From the NCBI GenBank assembly GCA_027972325.1, contig JAPMOS010000233.1:5001-44862 (forward strand): a DNA stretch of 39,862 nucleotides. The letters run 5' to 3'. The notes below the pieces were generated by a model, which saw nothing but the letters and a program-made list of their open reading frames with translations, searched no databases and was not told the origin of the DNA. The translations under genes and the position numbers were made by a program. Of this stretch, positions 10,931-24,600 are shown one piece after another (within the stretch, counting starts at the first letter, position 1; every line of letters starts with the position of its first letter). This stretch comes from Paratrimastix pyriformis (lineage: Eukaryota > Preaxostyla > Paratrimastigidae).

Positions 10931-12465
10931 ATGCAGCGCCCCGAGCTGTTCAAGGAGACGAGGAGGTTTGCAAGGCAAACACACAAACGTCCAATGTTTT
11001 CTCGTAAAATAGTTTCAAGGCCGCCATTGATCTGATGAATACTTTGGAAGATGCGAAGTTTCCGGTCTGTTTCATGCGAGACTCCCTTCCGCAGCTATGT
11101 GCCTCTGTAGCTTCTGTTGGACAGGATTATTAAGCAAATCGACGGGAAGAAGGCCCGCTCCTCTTGCGTCACATGGCCCTGAACGCCCTTCCATCCGTCT
11201 TCTTAGACCGAGGGTTTCTTCTCGGCTGCCGAGGAGGAGCAACTCCAAAGCTTGTTTTCTCTGAATCAGCAGCAACTGGAGCACGTGGTCCAGGGTTGCG
11301 CCTATGTATTCGAACAGGCCTCCTATTTCGCCCTCAAACCGCAGGCCTTTGCCACGCAGATTCAGGCGACCTCCTTATCCGAGGGCAAGGTCTGCCTCGC
11401 GTTACAAAATAAAAAAATCTGACTCCCATACCCCGGTCATTTCCCCCAGGCCGCAGCCTTCGGGGAGGTGTGGGCCGCCCAGTCCGAGGCGCTGCTCACT
11501 CGGATTCGCGAGCGGAGTTTCGGCTCCCCACCCGCTGTGACGGGCATCAGCTGGGATCTGCTCCTCCCCATGGGTTCGGTCCGCAGGGCACCTGTCTCAT
11601 GTGTCTCGTGGAATGTGACGGACGGGCACCTGCTCCTGCACCCATGAATTCCCATCGCCCACCATCGCGGATCGGGGGGTGAGTCGCACCCAACGGGGTT
11701 CGCGCCACACACCCCAAACGGGGGGCTGATCTCCGATGGGCCCTGTTTTCTGGTTTCTCACCTCGCCTCGCCTCATCCTGCTGGTGCCTGTGCTGCCCGC
11801 CCCCTGCGGACTCACCTGGGACGACAGTGGGCAGGGATGGGAGATGCCTGTCGCCCCCCCCCCCCCCCCCCCCCCCTGCGTACTCACCTGGGGACGCGAG
11901 GCAGATGTTGATGGGGGGCTCAACTGGCAGCTGCCAGGCATGGGTGGTGGTGGGGGGCTCACCTGGGACGGCTGTGGGCAGGGATGGGAGATGGAGGGGG
12001 TGCGAGATGGGGGGGCATGGGGCCCCGTGGCGGCGCGTTTGACAAAAACCCTGACGGTCGCCTCAACCTTCTTTCCATTTCTGGCATCCATCACCCCCCC
12101 GGGCACACAGACGTACACCCGGAATGATCGGTCGCTGATGGTGCGCTTTGACCTGACCCACACGCCCCTGCCGGCCGCCCCCTCGTCGGCTCCCACCCCG
12201 GCCCCAAGTGCCCTGGGGACTGTCGTCCCTGCCGCGGCACCAGCCCCACGACCTGTGGCCACGGGGTGCCCTTCGCTGATCGAGGCCAGCCCGGAGCAAG
12301 CACAGGCCGTCCGTCAGCAAAGTGGAGATTCCCCCCCAGAGGTCTCACACACCTTCTTTCGTTTCGCAGGACAACCACGTGCGGTTCGAGCTGAGCCATG
12401 AAGAACTCAAGACCATGTTCCAGCAAATCGAGAAGATCCAAGAACAGCTGGACACTCTGGCGTGA
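10931..12465 (+). CDS. COMMD10-like COMM-domain protein
   Basis: Seven exons: 10931-10965, 11013-11064, 11111-11167, 11207-11389, 11450-11578, 12111-12308, 12370-12465; 249 residues, all phases consistent. The N-terminal helical part (FKAAIDLMNTLEDAKFPLLL) and the following FFSAAEEEQ...LSLNQQQLEHV match human COMMD10 as I recall it. So do SWDLLLPMGS and the final VRFELSHEELKTMFQQIEKI of the COMM domain. COMMD proteins form the heteromeric ring of the Commander complex, acting in endosomal recycling and NF-kB/cullin control. Human COMMD10 is about 200 residues. The surplus is a Pro/Ala-rich stretch (about residues 172-205) encoded by exon 6, between two COMM-domain strands. Donors are GTTTGC, GTCTGT, GTCACA, GTCTGC, GTCCGC and GTCCGT. 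Intron 11579-12110 is long and repeat-bearing. Start choice: first ATG, in phase with exon 2. Confidence 0.88.
11809..11993 (+). repeat. Direct repeats and poly-C in COMMD10-like intron 5
   Basis: CTCACCTGGGACG(AC/GCT)..GTGGGCAGGGATGGGAGATG occurs at about 11810-11846 and 11957-11993. A partial third copy (ACTCACCTGGGG) is near 11880, and a run of about 23 C lies at 11854-11876. Confidence 0.85.
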
Positions 12466-12817
12466 ATAACAATTGTGTGGATGTGCATTGCGGTTGTTCT
12501 GTGTATGCGGAACGTGGCGAAAAGAGTTGTCAGGGGTACCACTCGCCCACGTAAGGAAGGAGCCCTGATATTTGGATTGGTGATGCTGGGGGGGTCCGAC
12601 GAGGCAGCTTGCCAAAATGACACGAAACTTCTCAAACACCCCGTCTTGCTTGACTGTCGCGTCAGCTCGGAAGGCTTTTCACAAGGTCTCCTTTTTGGCC
12701 GTGAGAGATGTATTGTCCATATTGAGCTTCATATTCCCCTGATTTTCCATTGGGTTTCCTTGCGTGGACTTTCTGTTTTCATTCATCGATGTTGTTTCTC
12801 CCGGTTCCGTGCGTAGG
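12466..12817. other. Intergenic; no gene recognised
   Basis: This lies between the COMMD10-like stop and the methyltransferase ATG. The right end is pyrimidine-rich and finishes GTGCGTAG immediately before the next ATG. The methyltransferase gene may therefore have an upstream non-coding exon here. Confidence 0.5.
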
Positions 12818-13772
12818 ATGCCAATTTCGCTTCCCCCTCCGCCCGACGAAGAGCCTCAACTTCCTCGCGCCCCTCGCGTCTGTGTTTTCCAAAGTGTCTT
12901 TCCGCATCACTGATGTATTTCCTATGTCACAGTCGACCAGCGGGTCGATGCTTTCGGCTCTTGTCCAATTCCCCGTGTATATTTTGATGGGTACCGTTGT
13001 TCCTCTTTTGGCCATGATCGCCCCAGCCGTCATGTCATTCTTCATGCCTGGCACTCCCACTCTCATCTACAAGGGCCCGATGAAGAAGCGCGTTGGGCGT
13101 TGGGTGACCCTCGCTCTGGCCAGTTTTTATGGCACCTATGCTCTTGTCTTTGCTCTGACGATCCGCGCGCTCTTTGTCCCTGCCTCAGCCCGCCAGATGG
13201 ACACTTGGTGGATGACGGATGCCTTCACGGTGGCCCCTGTGGTTCGCTCCCTGGGGATTCTGTTCAGCATCATGGCTCTGGGATTGTATCTCTGGGTCTG
13301 TCTGAAGCATTATTCACCACGGTAAACCTCACCACGACCGCAGGGCTATATGGTGATCGGCCCCGTCTATGGCGGCGACAACGCCCCAGTGGTCCATGAG
13401 CGGCACACGCTCATCACAGCCATGCCCTACTCGAAGGTCTGCTGATTTGACTCTGCCGGCACACGACGACTCAACCCCGGTGATTCAGGTTCGCCACCCC
13501 ATGGCCTGCGGCCGGATCGTGATGGTGCTGCTTGCTCCCCTGACGAGCCTTTCTGCCTGGCTGGTGATTCCGGCCCTGGCGCATGCGGCCTCGGCGCTCT
13601 GGCTGACATTCCTTGAGGATCGTCTCCTCCGCGATCAGTCTGCTGCCCAGGTTGGGCGAGAGCCTCTTCACAAATCTCCCCCCTCGACAGGTTCCCCCCG
13701 CAGCACGTGGCGCTGTGCCACAAGGCGGGGCATTTGTGGCCTCACAACCTGATCAAGCTGCTGCTCTCGTAA
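12818..13772 (+). CDS. ICMT/PEMT-like membrane methyltransferase
   Basis: Five exons: 12818-12877, 12933-13295, 13344-13436, 13489-13637, 13691-13772; 248 residues, phases consistent. Residues 1-20 are Pro/acidic. Four or so hydrophobic segments follow: PVYILMGTVVPLLAMIAPAV, VTLALASFYGTYALVFALTI, SLGILFSIMALGLYLW and IVMVLLAPLTSLSAWLVIPA. Between the last two lies YSKVRHPMACG, the RHP-x-x-x-G signature of isoprenylcysteine carboxyl methyltransferase and related phospholipid/NnrU-type methyltransferases. WLTFLEDRLLRDQFP then matches the family's C-terminal E-x-x-L-x-x-x-F motif, which binds S-adenosylmethionine. The enzyme should sit in the ER or another inner membrane. Whether the substrate is a prenylated CAAX protein or a lipid cannot be told. 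All four donors are GTCTGT or GTCTGC. The exon 2/3 boundary was chosen at TGG|GTCTGT rather than the GTAAAC 21 nt downstream, because only the former restores phase. Confidence 0.75.
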
Positions 13773-14003
13773 TCTGAGAACGCGCGCGCACCGCTTTTTC
13801 CCCAGAGGGATACTCGGGAGGGATACCCCCCCCCCCGTTTGCGTTTTTTTTTTTTGTTGTTGTTGTTGTTGCCTTGGGGTGGTGTATGCTAACTGTTCCC
13901 CCTACTTCCCTTTGAATATCATCCCAAACCCCATTGCTCGAGTGGAAACACACCACTCTTCTTTCCACAAAAACCAATACATCCGCACACAACACATCCA
14001 CGC
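13773..14003. other. Convergent 3' intergenic region
   Basis: This is shared by the ICMT-like (plus) and ubiquitin-like (minus) genes. It contains C8-9, T10-11 and (TTG)n runs at about 13829-13871. No canonical AATAAA is seen on either strand. Confidence 0.6.
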
Positions 14004-15267
14004 CTACCTCCACCTGCCCTTGCCCCGCAGGGCCAGAGCCTGAGCCCGGGACCGCTCCCGAACCTGGGCCAGATTCCGTTCGTGGTTGAAGAGCCAGACT
14101 GCGCAGTTGACCACGTAGCGAGCCGTGCCTGCGTCGTCCCAGTGGCAGTAGAGGCGCGTGTATGCCCCATCGAAGATGGCTCGGCGCCCTTCACGGTCGT
14201 ACACGGCTGTGATCAGATTGCCCGCGCTCCCGTAGAGAATCGGTTGGAGGACAAGGCGCGGGTCTGACACGGTCGCGACTGTGTCTCCCTCAAAGAGGTG
14301 TTCAAGGCCCGTCGTGATGAGGTGCTGGTTGAAACCCACGGTGCCGGACCCGCGCTGGTTCACCACTCGACAGCCCCGTCGATTCCCTGACAGGGTGGCT
14401 CCAAAGAGCATCGGTCCCAACACGTTCGCGTCCACGTAGTAGGGGTCGTTATCGCCCCAGATGTACAGTCCCCGGCCTTTCTCGAAGAATTGTTGGAGGG
14501 CAACGAAGTACTCCCGGGTCAGGACCGCCTTCTTTGTCGAGATGAGCCAGAACTGGCAGGCGCGGTCGAGAGCCCGTTGAAACTCAGGAAGTGGGGGTGG
14601 TGTCTCCGACCAATGCAAGAGATCGAATCCCTTCTTGCGAAGACAGGCCTGGGCCTGAGAAGAGAGGGCATGGCCCGACTCGTCAAAAACAACGATGAGC
14701 TCACCCCTGAACGTGGAGTCGTCTGCCAGGTCGTATCGACTGCCTACGTCAAATGAATACAGAAACCCCGAGTCGGGCGTCGCGACCTTTGGCATTGCCG
14801 GCCCCATCAAGCAAGGCTCCTTCGATGTGGTTCTGACCGGCAAACTCCGTGTACACGGAGACGACCATGATAATTTCGCTCCCCGGCACAAGACCAAAAT
14901 CACCCAGAGTCGCCGCGCGATGGTCAAACTCGTTCTGAAAAAGAATGCACAAAAGCATTGATCCGGGTTCACAGACCATGATCTCGGTCCCATTGAAAAA
15001 GTATTGTTGACGAGATGGGGGTATTTCAGGCATCTCTTGGTGAATGTGTTCTTTTACGGAAAGAACCAGAAGGCTCGGGTCCAAAGGGAGAGTGAACGCG
15101 CGGCCGCCGAGTGTCACGACCCGAAAAACATTGTCTTCGTTGGCGCCATGATTGTCAGGGGTCCAGGAGCTGAGGAGAGCAAAATCATCTCCCAGAGACT
15201 CAAGAACTTGGGGCTCTGCCAAAGCGCCACACTCCGGACAAGCATGGTTTTCTTTTAAGGTGGTCAT
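14004..15267 (-). CDS. Ubiquitin-like domain fused to a WGDND-motif (GATase-like?) domain
   Basis: Two exons, 15267-14838 and 14722-14004, joined in phase 1; 382 residues. The intron (14723-14837) is open in another frame but its removal restores the fold. Residues about 9-12 are CPEC, a lone half zinc-knuckle. Residues about 45-125 resemble ubiquitin: VFRVVTLGGRAFTLPLDPS, then VKEHIHQEMPEIPPSRQQYFF and TLGDFGLVPGSEIIMVV. There is no C-terminal GG, so it is an internal domain. The second domain (about 150-370) starts GELIVVFDESGHAL. It has GRGLYIWGDNDPYYVDANV, GFNQHLITTGLEHLFEGDTV and a final WDDAGTARYVVN. Similar sequences occur in bacteria and protists as I remember. The layout suggests a ThuA or glutamine-amidotransferase-like Rossmann fold, but no catalytic Cys-His pair is clear. 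Function unknown. Confidence 0.7.
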
Positions 15268-15678
15268 GAGACACTACCGACGAATTACATGATGTCAAAA
15301 GTGACACAACATGCAACACACCCTGAGACAGAATTGGGAAGGATGATGGCATTGGTTGCTAAGCGGGCGACTGGGAAACTCTTCACCGAGCTTGACAACG
15401 AGGCAATGAGGACAAAGCATGACGTGATAGTAGCCTGAATCACCGCGGCGAAAACTCGGACGAAACAAGAAAACAAACTGAGCTCTTCGTCCGTGTCTCC
15501 TTGGTCCAGGGAGCAAACTCCGAACTCTCCGACCAAATCGAATGAGTTGAGCACAAGGCAGCCTCAGTCGGCGGGAAATGCTGAGACCCAGCCACCCCAC
15601 TCCGATGCTGAAGTTTCACACGGCGACTCCCGACCAATTCGGGACTCGAACCTGGTTCCTGAAACCATTCAAAGCCTC
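15268..15678. other. Divergent region; possible upstream exons of the RNF213-like gene
   Basis: The plus frame that runs into the RNF213-like first exon stays open from 15437. A 49-codon ATG-led frame (about 15289-15438, MMSKVTQHATHPETELGR...) precedes it in the same frame, broken by one TGA. I could not find a phase-compatible intron that removes the TGA, so these are left out of the gene model. The promoters of the minus-strand ubiquitin-like gene must also lie here. Confidence 0.4.
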
Positions 15679-18600
15679 ATGACATTACCGGCTCCGGGGG
15701 GGGTTGCCGATTCTTCTGTCTCCCATTCTCATATGCAAATTGGCGTGGCTCCATTTTCTTCCACGCTTTCGCCACAACTGAACCCAGCAAACGAACAAAA
15801 ATTCGGCCGAATTGATCCCTCATCAGGTCTGGCCGAAAGTTGAGATTTTCTTCCTCATTGGACGATGCAGATAGCAGCACCCCATTCTTCCGGCGGAGTC
15901 TTCCTGATCCACCGACTTCTTTCCGACAAGCGCCAGGTCTGAACGTCAGATAGGCACACACCACGCGTGGGAAAAATGAGGAATCTGTTTTCTCAAACCT
16001 CATTCCCGTTTTTTTTTTTTTTTCGCCCCTCGATTCTTGTGTACGTAGGTGGTGCCTCATCGGCATCGACCCTCCATCAGATGCCTCCCACAGCGCCGCA
16101 AACACTCCTGCCTCTTCCACCACGTCCACAGCCAGAGATCGCGCAACCGTCGCCGCCACCCCCCCTAGCAACGCCGCCCCCGCCACCATCATCTCTGCCG
16201 CGCCCGCCAACATCAGCAGCACCATCATCGCCAGCCGCACCGCCAGCACCGCCACCACCTACATCGCGGCCTCCTCCGCCTCCGCCGATTTCTCCTTCAA
16301 TGGGCACAGATATCCACAGACCAGGGGTGCCGGTCCTTGATCGGATGGATGATCGCATCGTTACCCCGTCCTCCCCCAAGACGGGCCAATATTGGATTCA
16401 CTTTGTGACTCACCGTTCGGTTGCCGACCAAGGCGGACGATATTTGATCCAGTTATTGGGATATGACACTCAAGAGTCTGTTTTGAGTGGCCACCAGAAC
16501 TAATTGTTTTTTTTTTTTTGGCCACTAGGCTCCACCGACAGGCGGATTGTCCACTCTATCCCAACTTTGCCCAATTCTCCCTTCTGGTGGCTGTCTCGAG
16601 TGAGTGCCATTCTTTTGCAATTTTGCTCGCCCGGCCAGGGAAGCAGCTTGAAATTGCAGCACCGTCCATCCAGCTGACATCCAGCCGCTATAAGGTGTGC
16701 AGCACAGGAATTCAGCCCACCATTTCCCTTGAGATGTTTCTCTGGTGGGTGCTATCTCACGCGAACACAACTTCTTTGGTGGAGCAATTTTTTGGATCCG
16801 TCAAGCAGCAGTTCGATCAATACGCTCAACGAGCCCCGCTCTACTCCCTGATCAATTTCGTCTCCAAGGCGGCAGTTTCGATGGAGATGACCTTCCCGAA
16901 GGCGCTTATCTTGACTCTGTTCCTTGGAGTCCAGCTGGGCGATTTGGCCTCACTCTACCAACTCAATCCAGCGATCCTTCTCAAAGCACTTGCTCAGCAA
17001 GATGGAGCCCTGCTTGATCGTCTCTCGGATCCTATTCTGTCTTGCCTTCGAACTCCCCTTTCGCTCTTGATGGGCCGCGACCGATTGAATGGTGGATGGA
17101 CGTGGTTTGAACTTGTTCCGACTCAGTTTTGCGCACGATTCTGGCCCCCTTGTCTCGTCACCAATTGGGGCCAGAACATCACACGCGCCCCAACTGGCAC
17201 CCCATTCCAGCGGGCGACCTCCATGCTGGCGGCGCTTGCGCAAAACCCGACGCAGAAGACTTACACCCAGTTCTATGCACAGCTTCTCCTTACGGTCGCA
17301 CCGGATTTCGCCACTCTTTTCTACGTGGTCTCAAATCTGCCGTATCTTCCCGAGCTGGACGTGCAAGTGTGCCAGGCCTGCCAGCAACTTCTCGGCGCCG
17401 AGTCTCTTGCAAAGTGGGTTCAAGCCATGCATCACATGCAAACCTACAACAACGGCAACAGTGCCATTCAGCTCCTTTACCAGAGTCTTCGCGCGCTTGT
17501 TTCCAGAGTTGTCCACCCGCCCACCGGAACTCTGGCTGCTCTACGTACCCCCTCCCAGTGGAGCGACGATCAACTCATGGCACTCAGGACCCTCCTCCAG
17601 TCGCGGAACCTCTACCCTCCGACACAAGCGGCCGACCTGTATTCCGTTCTCGCGGGCGTGGTGGTTTCGAGTCACCCAACTCTGCGGCAATTGCTTCTGG
17701 ACTGTTTGGGGATGCCACAACTGGCCCTCGACGTTTTGACTGCACCACAAGTCGACCAGCTTGCCCTCAGCTGGTTTGGAGCCGAGATTCGCCACAACGA
17801 GAGGCGTTTGAACCCCTTCACCCTTCCGCTGGCCGCACAGAAATTGATGAGCACCAAGTGGATGGCGGACCCTGCAAGGGGCGAGACCATCAAATGTCTT
17901 TGCGATCGCGTCACTCATGAATTGTACAGCCGAATTGCCCCTCGAGAGCTGATCAATGCGGTACCAAGCGTGACAACTCTCTTGACTGAACAGCGACTGC
18001 TGGAGGCTTACGCACGGGTTCTGGGTTCTGTTTTCCGAGGACATTGTCCCAGATTGGGATCACATGGCCGAGATCCTTCAAACCTTCATCAAGGGGGTTC
18101 CTTCAAGGTCAGCCAATTTGTTTCCTCAGATCTCATCTCCCACCATTAGGTTTTTGGAGGACTGTCTCCTCGAGCTGGTCGATGCCCCTTTGAGCCGATT
18201 GCTGCTCAGGGAGCAGATTTCACTCGCTCTTCTTGTTCGGCGATCCAATTTTTGGCTCCCCTTGTTGGGCCTCGTCACACCCCATGGTGGTTCCGCCCAT
18301 TACACTCGTCTCATGTCCCACGATGCTGTTCTACGGGCCTCCAAAACGATCCGCACAACGGTTGATGCCGTCCAGAACGGAACTTTGACCGTCGAAGCAT
18401 CTCTTTCCCTCCTGGATCTCGATTTGTCGACCCTGGAACGGTACTGGGCCATGTCTGGGGGCACTTCTTTGACTGAAAAGCTGGGTGGTTTGAGAGTGGC
18501 CATCGACGAGTATGAGAAACGGCGCCTGGATTACGAAGCTCTGCTCTCCGTGGCCGAGCGTGTGGCTGATGTCACCCCAGTCCGCACCTTGATTGCCCAA

Positions 18601-21600
18601 CGCCAACCTGGGACCGCCACGCTGGCCGCTCTGCAACAACCGGACTTTTGGGGTCCCCTGGCGCCACATGCTGCACTCGCCCAACAGCTGACCACTTTCC
18701 AGCACCTCGAGACTTTCAAACGGGTCGTCGACAATTTCCTGATCGTCCAAGAGGCGCGTGGTGCCCCAGTGCCCTTCGAAACCCTGGTCGATGAGCTGCA
18801 CGCACCATTCGACGAGTACCTGAACGGGCTCAAGGAACTGGAGGATCCAGGAAAGGTCTCTTTGACGGAAGCTCTGATCGTCCAATGGCATGAAGTGAAT
18901 GTGCTTGAGGAGACGAACACCATCAAGCGGCTCTCCCAGCGGAACCTGGACCGGGCCTGTGAGCCATTGGGATCGGTGGCTATTTACAGCAAATTGGTCT
19001 GTATACGTGTTTCTCTCTCTTTAGACTCATTACCTCTTCTCAAGAAACGGCGGGCTGACACCTTGCTGATTCTTGGCGACATTCTCGAGACCAAACCGCC
19101 GGCGCACAATCTTCGGTTCTACCAACTCATGGACTCGGGGCGAGACTCCGACGACAAGAAGAAAGAACCGCTTCCCCTTCTCGCGTTCCACAAATTCGTC
19201 CGGGATTTCAACGCGGAAACGCACGAACTCACAGAATCGATGTGGGAGTGCTTGATGGAGCTGGCGCATTCGCCGGAGCTCTTACGCTTCCTGCGACGCA
19301 CAGAGGGCCAGGACCTTCGGTTGCTCACCGGGCTTGTCGGCGAGTACGAGGGCTCAACCGTGACTTCCGCCCATGTCACGGATCTCGGTGCCGTCGCGTC
19401 GTTCTTGCGGCCCCTGCTTGCCCTCCCGACCGTGGCCAAACACGATACAATCACTCGTCTCATCCCCGAACTTGCCAAATTCTTGCAAGTGCCTGATCTG
19501 CCTCGGCTGACGGCCCAACTGCATGCACTCAACGCGGTGGTGGTGCCTCTGGTGCGCCTGTACGAGCAGCGCGACAAGCACGGCGAAGCGACAACCCATG
19601 TGATCGAGTGCGCGGCCCGGACCGGGGCGCTGTCATTCGCCCTTGATCCCGCGACTGGAGTCTGCGGAGTCCAATTCACCTTCACGCTCACCCACCGAGA
19701 TGAGGCACCCCAAGCCATGCACTGGGGTCTGGCTGACCTCACGGAGATGCGGAGCCGGGCCCTGCTGCTCGTGTCCAGCGTCCGGCCAAGTGCGGCTGCC
19801 AACGGTGAGCCGGCAAGTGCAGCCGACAACGGCGTTGTCACCCCAATGCGAACTTTCATTGAGATCGTGGACCAGGCCCAAGGACTCGTCGATTGTGTTG
19901 GTGAGCTGCTGGCTCTGGGCCACTTCAGCTATCGCAAATTTGCCCCTGGTCGCGATGTGCCGGCGTCAGTCCTGCTTGCCACTGCCCAGGCCGATTTGCA
20001 CGCATGGCGCGAGAGCCTCGAGTGGGTCCGCCAGCGCTACTTTTACCTGACCTTCTTCCACGGCGGGCAGCTCCTCCTCCTCCATGACTTTTTCCTGTCC
20101 GATCTTCCCCTGGATGCGCCAATCTTGTCCAATGTGCACAACCTCCTTCGGTTCGTGGAGCCTTCTTTCCCCGCCGAGGGTCTCGCCGAGCTGCGCACCA
20201 TGGGCAGTCAGATTGCGCTCCCAATTCCCGGGGCCGGGGAAGGCGCTTCCCAAGAACTGGCATGCATCGGCGCAATCTTGACAAAGATCTTTGAGAGCCA
20301 TCCTCGGGCCCCACTCAGTGCCCTCGCCCCGCCACAGGAGATCGAGGACCGCCAATCGCAGACCGTCCAGCCGGGCCGAATCAGTGTGGTGGTACCCCGG
20401 GGCCATCTGGTCAACGTGATCATGAGTCTCTTTCTGGGTTCCAGGCAGTGGCCGGCCCCTGCCCAGCTGCTCTTCTGCACAGAGGACACCGCTTGGGAGC
20501 AGCTCAACATTATGCTCTTGCGCGCCTTCAGCGATCCTGAGCCGGCCCGCCTCTACTGTGTCGCCGGAGTCGAGCACCTGCCCTTCGGATTGCAAAGTTG
20601 TCTTGTCGAGCACCTCCGCTATCTCCAGATCCACGCTGTTCAGCCGCAGTACCGCCTCGCTCTGATCTGCGCCGAGGGCGCTGAGCAACAACATCTGCTC
20701 AATCAGTTTGCAAGTCTTTCCTCTCAATCTGAGGGCACCCCTGATTCTGCCCTCCGCGCCCTTTTCGCCCAACAGTATCCAAATTTCCGGGTGGTCACCT
20801 CGGAGGCCTCAGGTGTGGGCAAGACGCAGGCCATTCGTGGGCACGCCTTCGAGCGCAACCTGAATTTGGTGAACTTCCTCATTTCTGGAGTCTTGAGCCA
20901 CCAAGATCTTGTGGAACGGCTCAGCGAATTGTCCTTGCTCACACACCAGGCTTTGCACATCGATATATGCTCCGTGGAGAACCCCGACGTGCTCAACATG
21001 TTTCTTTTCCAGCTTCTGGTGGTTGGGATGGTGTCCGCGGGGCCGTCCTTCTTCTACCGTCCCCCCAACCCGATTTATTTGGAGGTGGCATCAACCCCAG
21101 GTGGATTATTGGCATCTCAGCTGCAAATGACCACCTTCTTTGAGACTATGCGTCTGGACTTCACCATGGACCGATTTGTGGCCTCGCAAGAGCTGCTCAG
21201 CCCCGTGCAAGTTGTGTGCAACTACCTCTTGGCATTTTCCGAGGGCCGGCTGCTGACCACAGACCTCCTCTTTCCCGGCCCCTCTGTTCGTGTGCTCTCC
21301 TCTGCCGAGTGTGCGCGTCTCCTGAACACCCATCTGCTGAATCGGCCCAATTTCCCGCGCAACTATTCCGTCCTCGGAGTCTTTTTGCGCGTCTTCGCCT
21401 CGCAGCTGCTCTGCCTCTCGCACAGCATGTTCTTCCGAGTTGCGAGTTTGAAGGCCTCTGGGGCCCCGCCATCCATCCGGCAGATCCTCTACCAGTCTCT
21501 TTTCGAGGAATCTCTCACCTTCGCCGTGTGTACAACTTCAGTCCGCTCTCTTCAGCAACAACAGTATGATCGGAACCCTGTGGATGCCATGATTGCTCGC

Positions 21601-24600
21601 ACTCGGTCGATGGTGCGCTGGCAAGACACACAGCAACTTCTGGTGGTGTTCCATCACAACTGTCAGTCCATCTCACTCCTCTACCGGGAGGTGGCTCACG
21701 TGCCCCGGGAGATCGCCGCCCTCCTCCAGACCTCCGTGGGAGCCCACGGGAACCCGAATTGGCGCCTTGATGACGACCAGACCATGAAACGCGACCAACT
21801 GCGTCTCTGCTTGGAGCGGATCTGTCGGGGCGGGTCGGCTGAGGCCCCCGATGACCCCGAGTACGCCCTGACCCCGGACAACATCCTCAAGATGGTGATG
21901 GTCATGCTGCGTGTCAACGCCCGCTGTCCTGTGGTGATCATGGGTGAGACTGGCTGTGGCAAGACGAGCCTGGTGCGTTACCTGGCCACTCTCGTGGGGG
22001 TTGATTTCCGACCACAGAACATCCACGCAGGCACCTCCGTTCAGACAATTGTCGGTTTCGTTCGTCAGGCGAACCAGGAGGCACGTGACAAGAAGAAACC
22101 CATCTGGCTGTTCCTTGACGAGTGCAACACGTGCGAGGTCTGTCGCCGATCCTCCCTCTTTCCCTGCTCATCTCGTTCGTTTATCTCCAGCATCTGGGGT
22201 TGATCAACGATCTCGTGTGTCATCACCAGCTTCTGGGTACCCAGCTCGATCCGCGCATCACCATCATCACTGCATGTAACCCCTTTCGGAAGCGGGACCC
22301 CAGTTTCCGTGCCCTCACGGCCGGCCTGGAAACTCGAGTCTCTCGAAACGACCCTCTTTCTCAGCTCGTCTATCGGGTGCACCCCCTTCCCGATGCCATG
22401 TTGGACTGGTCGTGGGACTATGGCACTTTGGACGAGCGCGACGAGGCGCGTTACGTGACTGCCATCCTGCAGGGGATGCCGCATGCCCGATTGTTGTCCA
22501 GGCTCGTTGTCGAGAGCCAACGGTTCATCCGCAGCCATGACGCCGAGTTTTCTGTCAGCTTGCGCGACGTGCGCCGTGTGCAGCTGCTTGTGCAGTGGTT
22601 CCTGGAGAACAACATCTACACTCGGAAGACTGTGGCTCCCAAAGTTGCGTGGTGGAACCGGCTTTTCTCCTCCTCCACTACTCCATCGCCAGCAAATATC
22701 CCCGAGAAGGAGATTCATGCGATCTTGCTGGGGTTATGCCATGTCTATCATTCGCGACTCTGTGTTCAAGCTCAGCGCAAACAGTACCGCGATTTGCTGG
22801 CGACAAAGATTCGTGAAGAATCTGGCAAGCCCGTCACTGCTGAAATGATCGAGGAGTCCCTACATGCGGAGCAGACTGACTACTTGGCGCGGATGGAGCT
22901 GCCCGCTGGCACAGCCTGCAATCAGGCCCTTCTGGAGAACGTGTTTGTGGCGCTTGTGTGCATCCTCAACCGTATCCCTGTCTTCGTCGTTGGGAAACCG
23001 GTCTGTCCTACAATGTTGGGACTTTTTTGACTGGGACACTTCAACAGGGGTGCAGCAAAAGCCTCTCGGTGCATCTGGTCACGAGGGCTCTCCGTGGCCG
23101 TGATTCGCGCGATCCCTGGTTCTGCCAACTGCCATCCCTCTACGTGGTCCCGTACCAAGGAAGCGACGTCAGCACGAGCGAAGGGATCCTTCGCGTCTTC
23201 AGCAAGGCACGAGATTATCTGGGGAAGGACGGGATTCTCCCCATGGTGCTCTTGGATGAGGTCTGAGCCGCTTTGATTGTATGTTGCATTTAGAGTCATG
23301 GAATTCCGCAGGTTGGCCTGGCCGAGGTCTCTCGCTACAACCCGCTCAAGGTGCTTCACTCCCTCTTGGAACCCAACCAGTCGGGCCAAGCCGACGTCTG
23401 TTGCGCATATCCTTTCGACTTTCTCACATTCCTTGATAGGTTGCTGTCGTCGGCATCTCCAACTGGGCGCTTGATGCTGCCAAGGTCCGTTTTATTCCAC
23501 ATATGCGCAATCGGTCTTCAATGGCCATCCGTTTTTCTTGGGCTTGTCGCCCGGAAATCCACGGCACATTCTCTCATTGTTGTAGATGAATCGGGCGATT
23601 TACTTGTCGCGGCCTGAGCCTGACGTGGAGGACCTCCATCAAACAGCCTGCTCAATTTTGTCCATCCCCCCAAAAGAGAGGGGCTCTCTCTCCCAAAAAC
23701 TCAAGGACATTGCATCGGCCTACTCGAGTTATCAAAAGGTCCTCGATTCGCCCACATTTCCATTGTTTTCATCATGTCCTGCGTTCTCCCCGCAGAACCA
23801 AGCTCGCCCAAATTTCCATGGGTTGCGCGACTTCTTCGCACTTGTCAAATCTGTCGGCGCGAAAGACAAGGACTCCCGCACTCGGCCCACCTCTCGTTCG
23901 CTCTTTGTGGGCTTGGAACGCAACTTTGGCGGTCTCCCGCGAACTGCCATGCATCAGGTTACGGAATCTTTTCGTGGTGCCTTCCCCGATCAACCAGCGC
24001 CCACACCGCTGCTGCAATTGATTGAAGACAACATGACCGACCCACTGGCCCGCAACCTGCTCCTCATCACGTCGACTCCCGATGCGACTGTTGGGATGCT
24101 CGGGAGGCTCTTGGAGAAGCAAGCCCAGCGGCCTGCACTGGTCCTATTCGGCTCTCAGTTCGAACGCGACTGCCAGTCGGATGAGTACAGCTACCGGCTG
24201 CTGAGCCGCATCATTCTCGCCATGGAGACGGGCCGCGTGTTGATCATGAAGGGCCTCAACAGCATCTACGGATCCCTCTACGAAATGCTCAACCAGTCCT
24301 ACACCGTCATTGGCAACCGGAAGAACTGTCAAGTGGCGCTGGGTCCATTTGCTAATCACATGTGCCTTGTGCACCCCGAATTCCGCTGCGTGGTGCTCGT
24401 CGAGCCTCGTGAGCTCGATGCGTGCAGCCCACCCTTCTTGAACCGGTCTGGAGGAGTGTCCTTTGCCACTGTTTTAAATAGCACTTTTGTTTTTTCTATT
24501 GCAGCTTCGAAAAGCAGCAAATTTCTTTCGGGGACGTCCTCTTGCAGCACCAGGCACAGCTCGTTGATTCTCTCCGCCAGTGGGCCATCAATGTCACCCA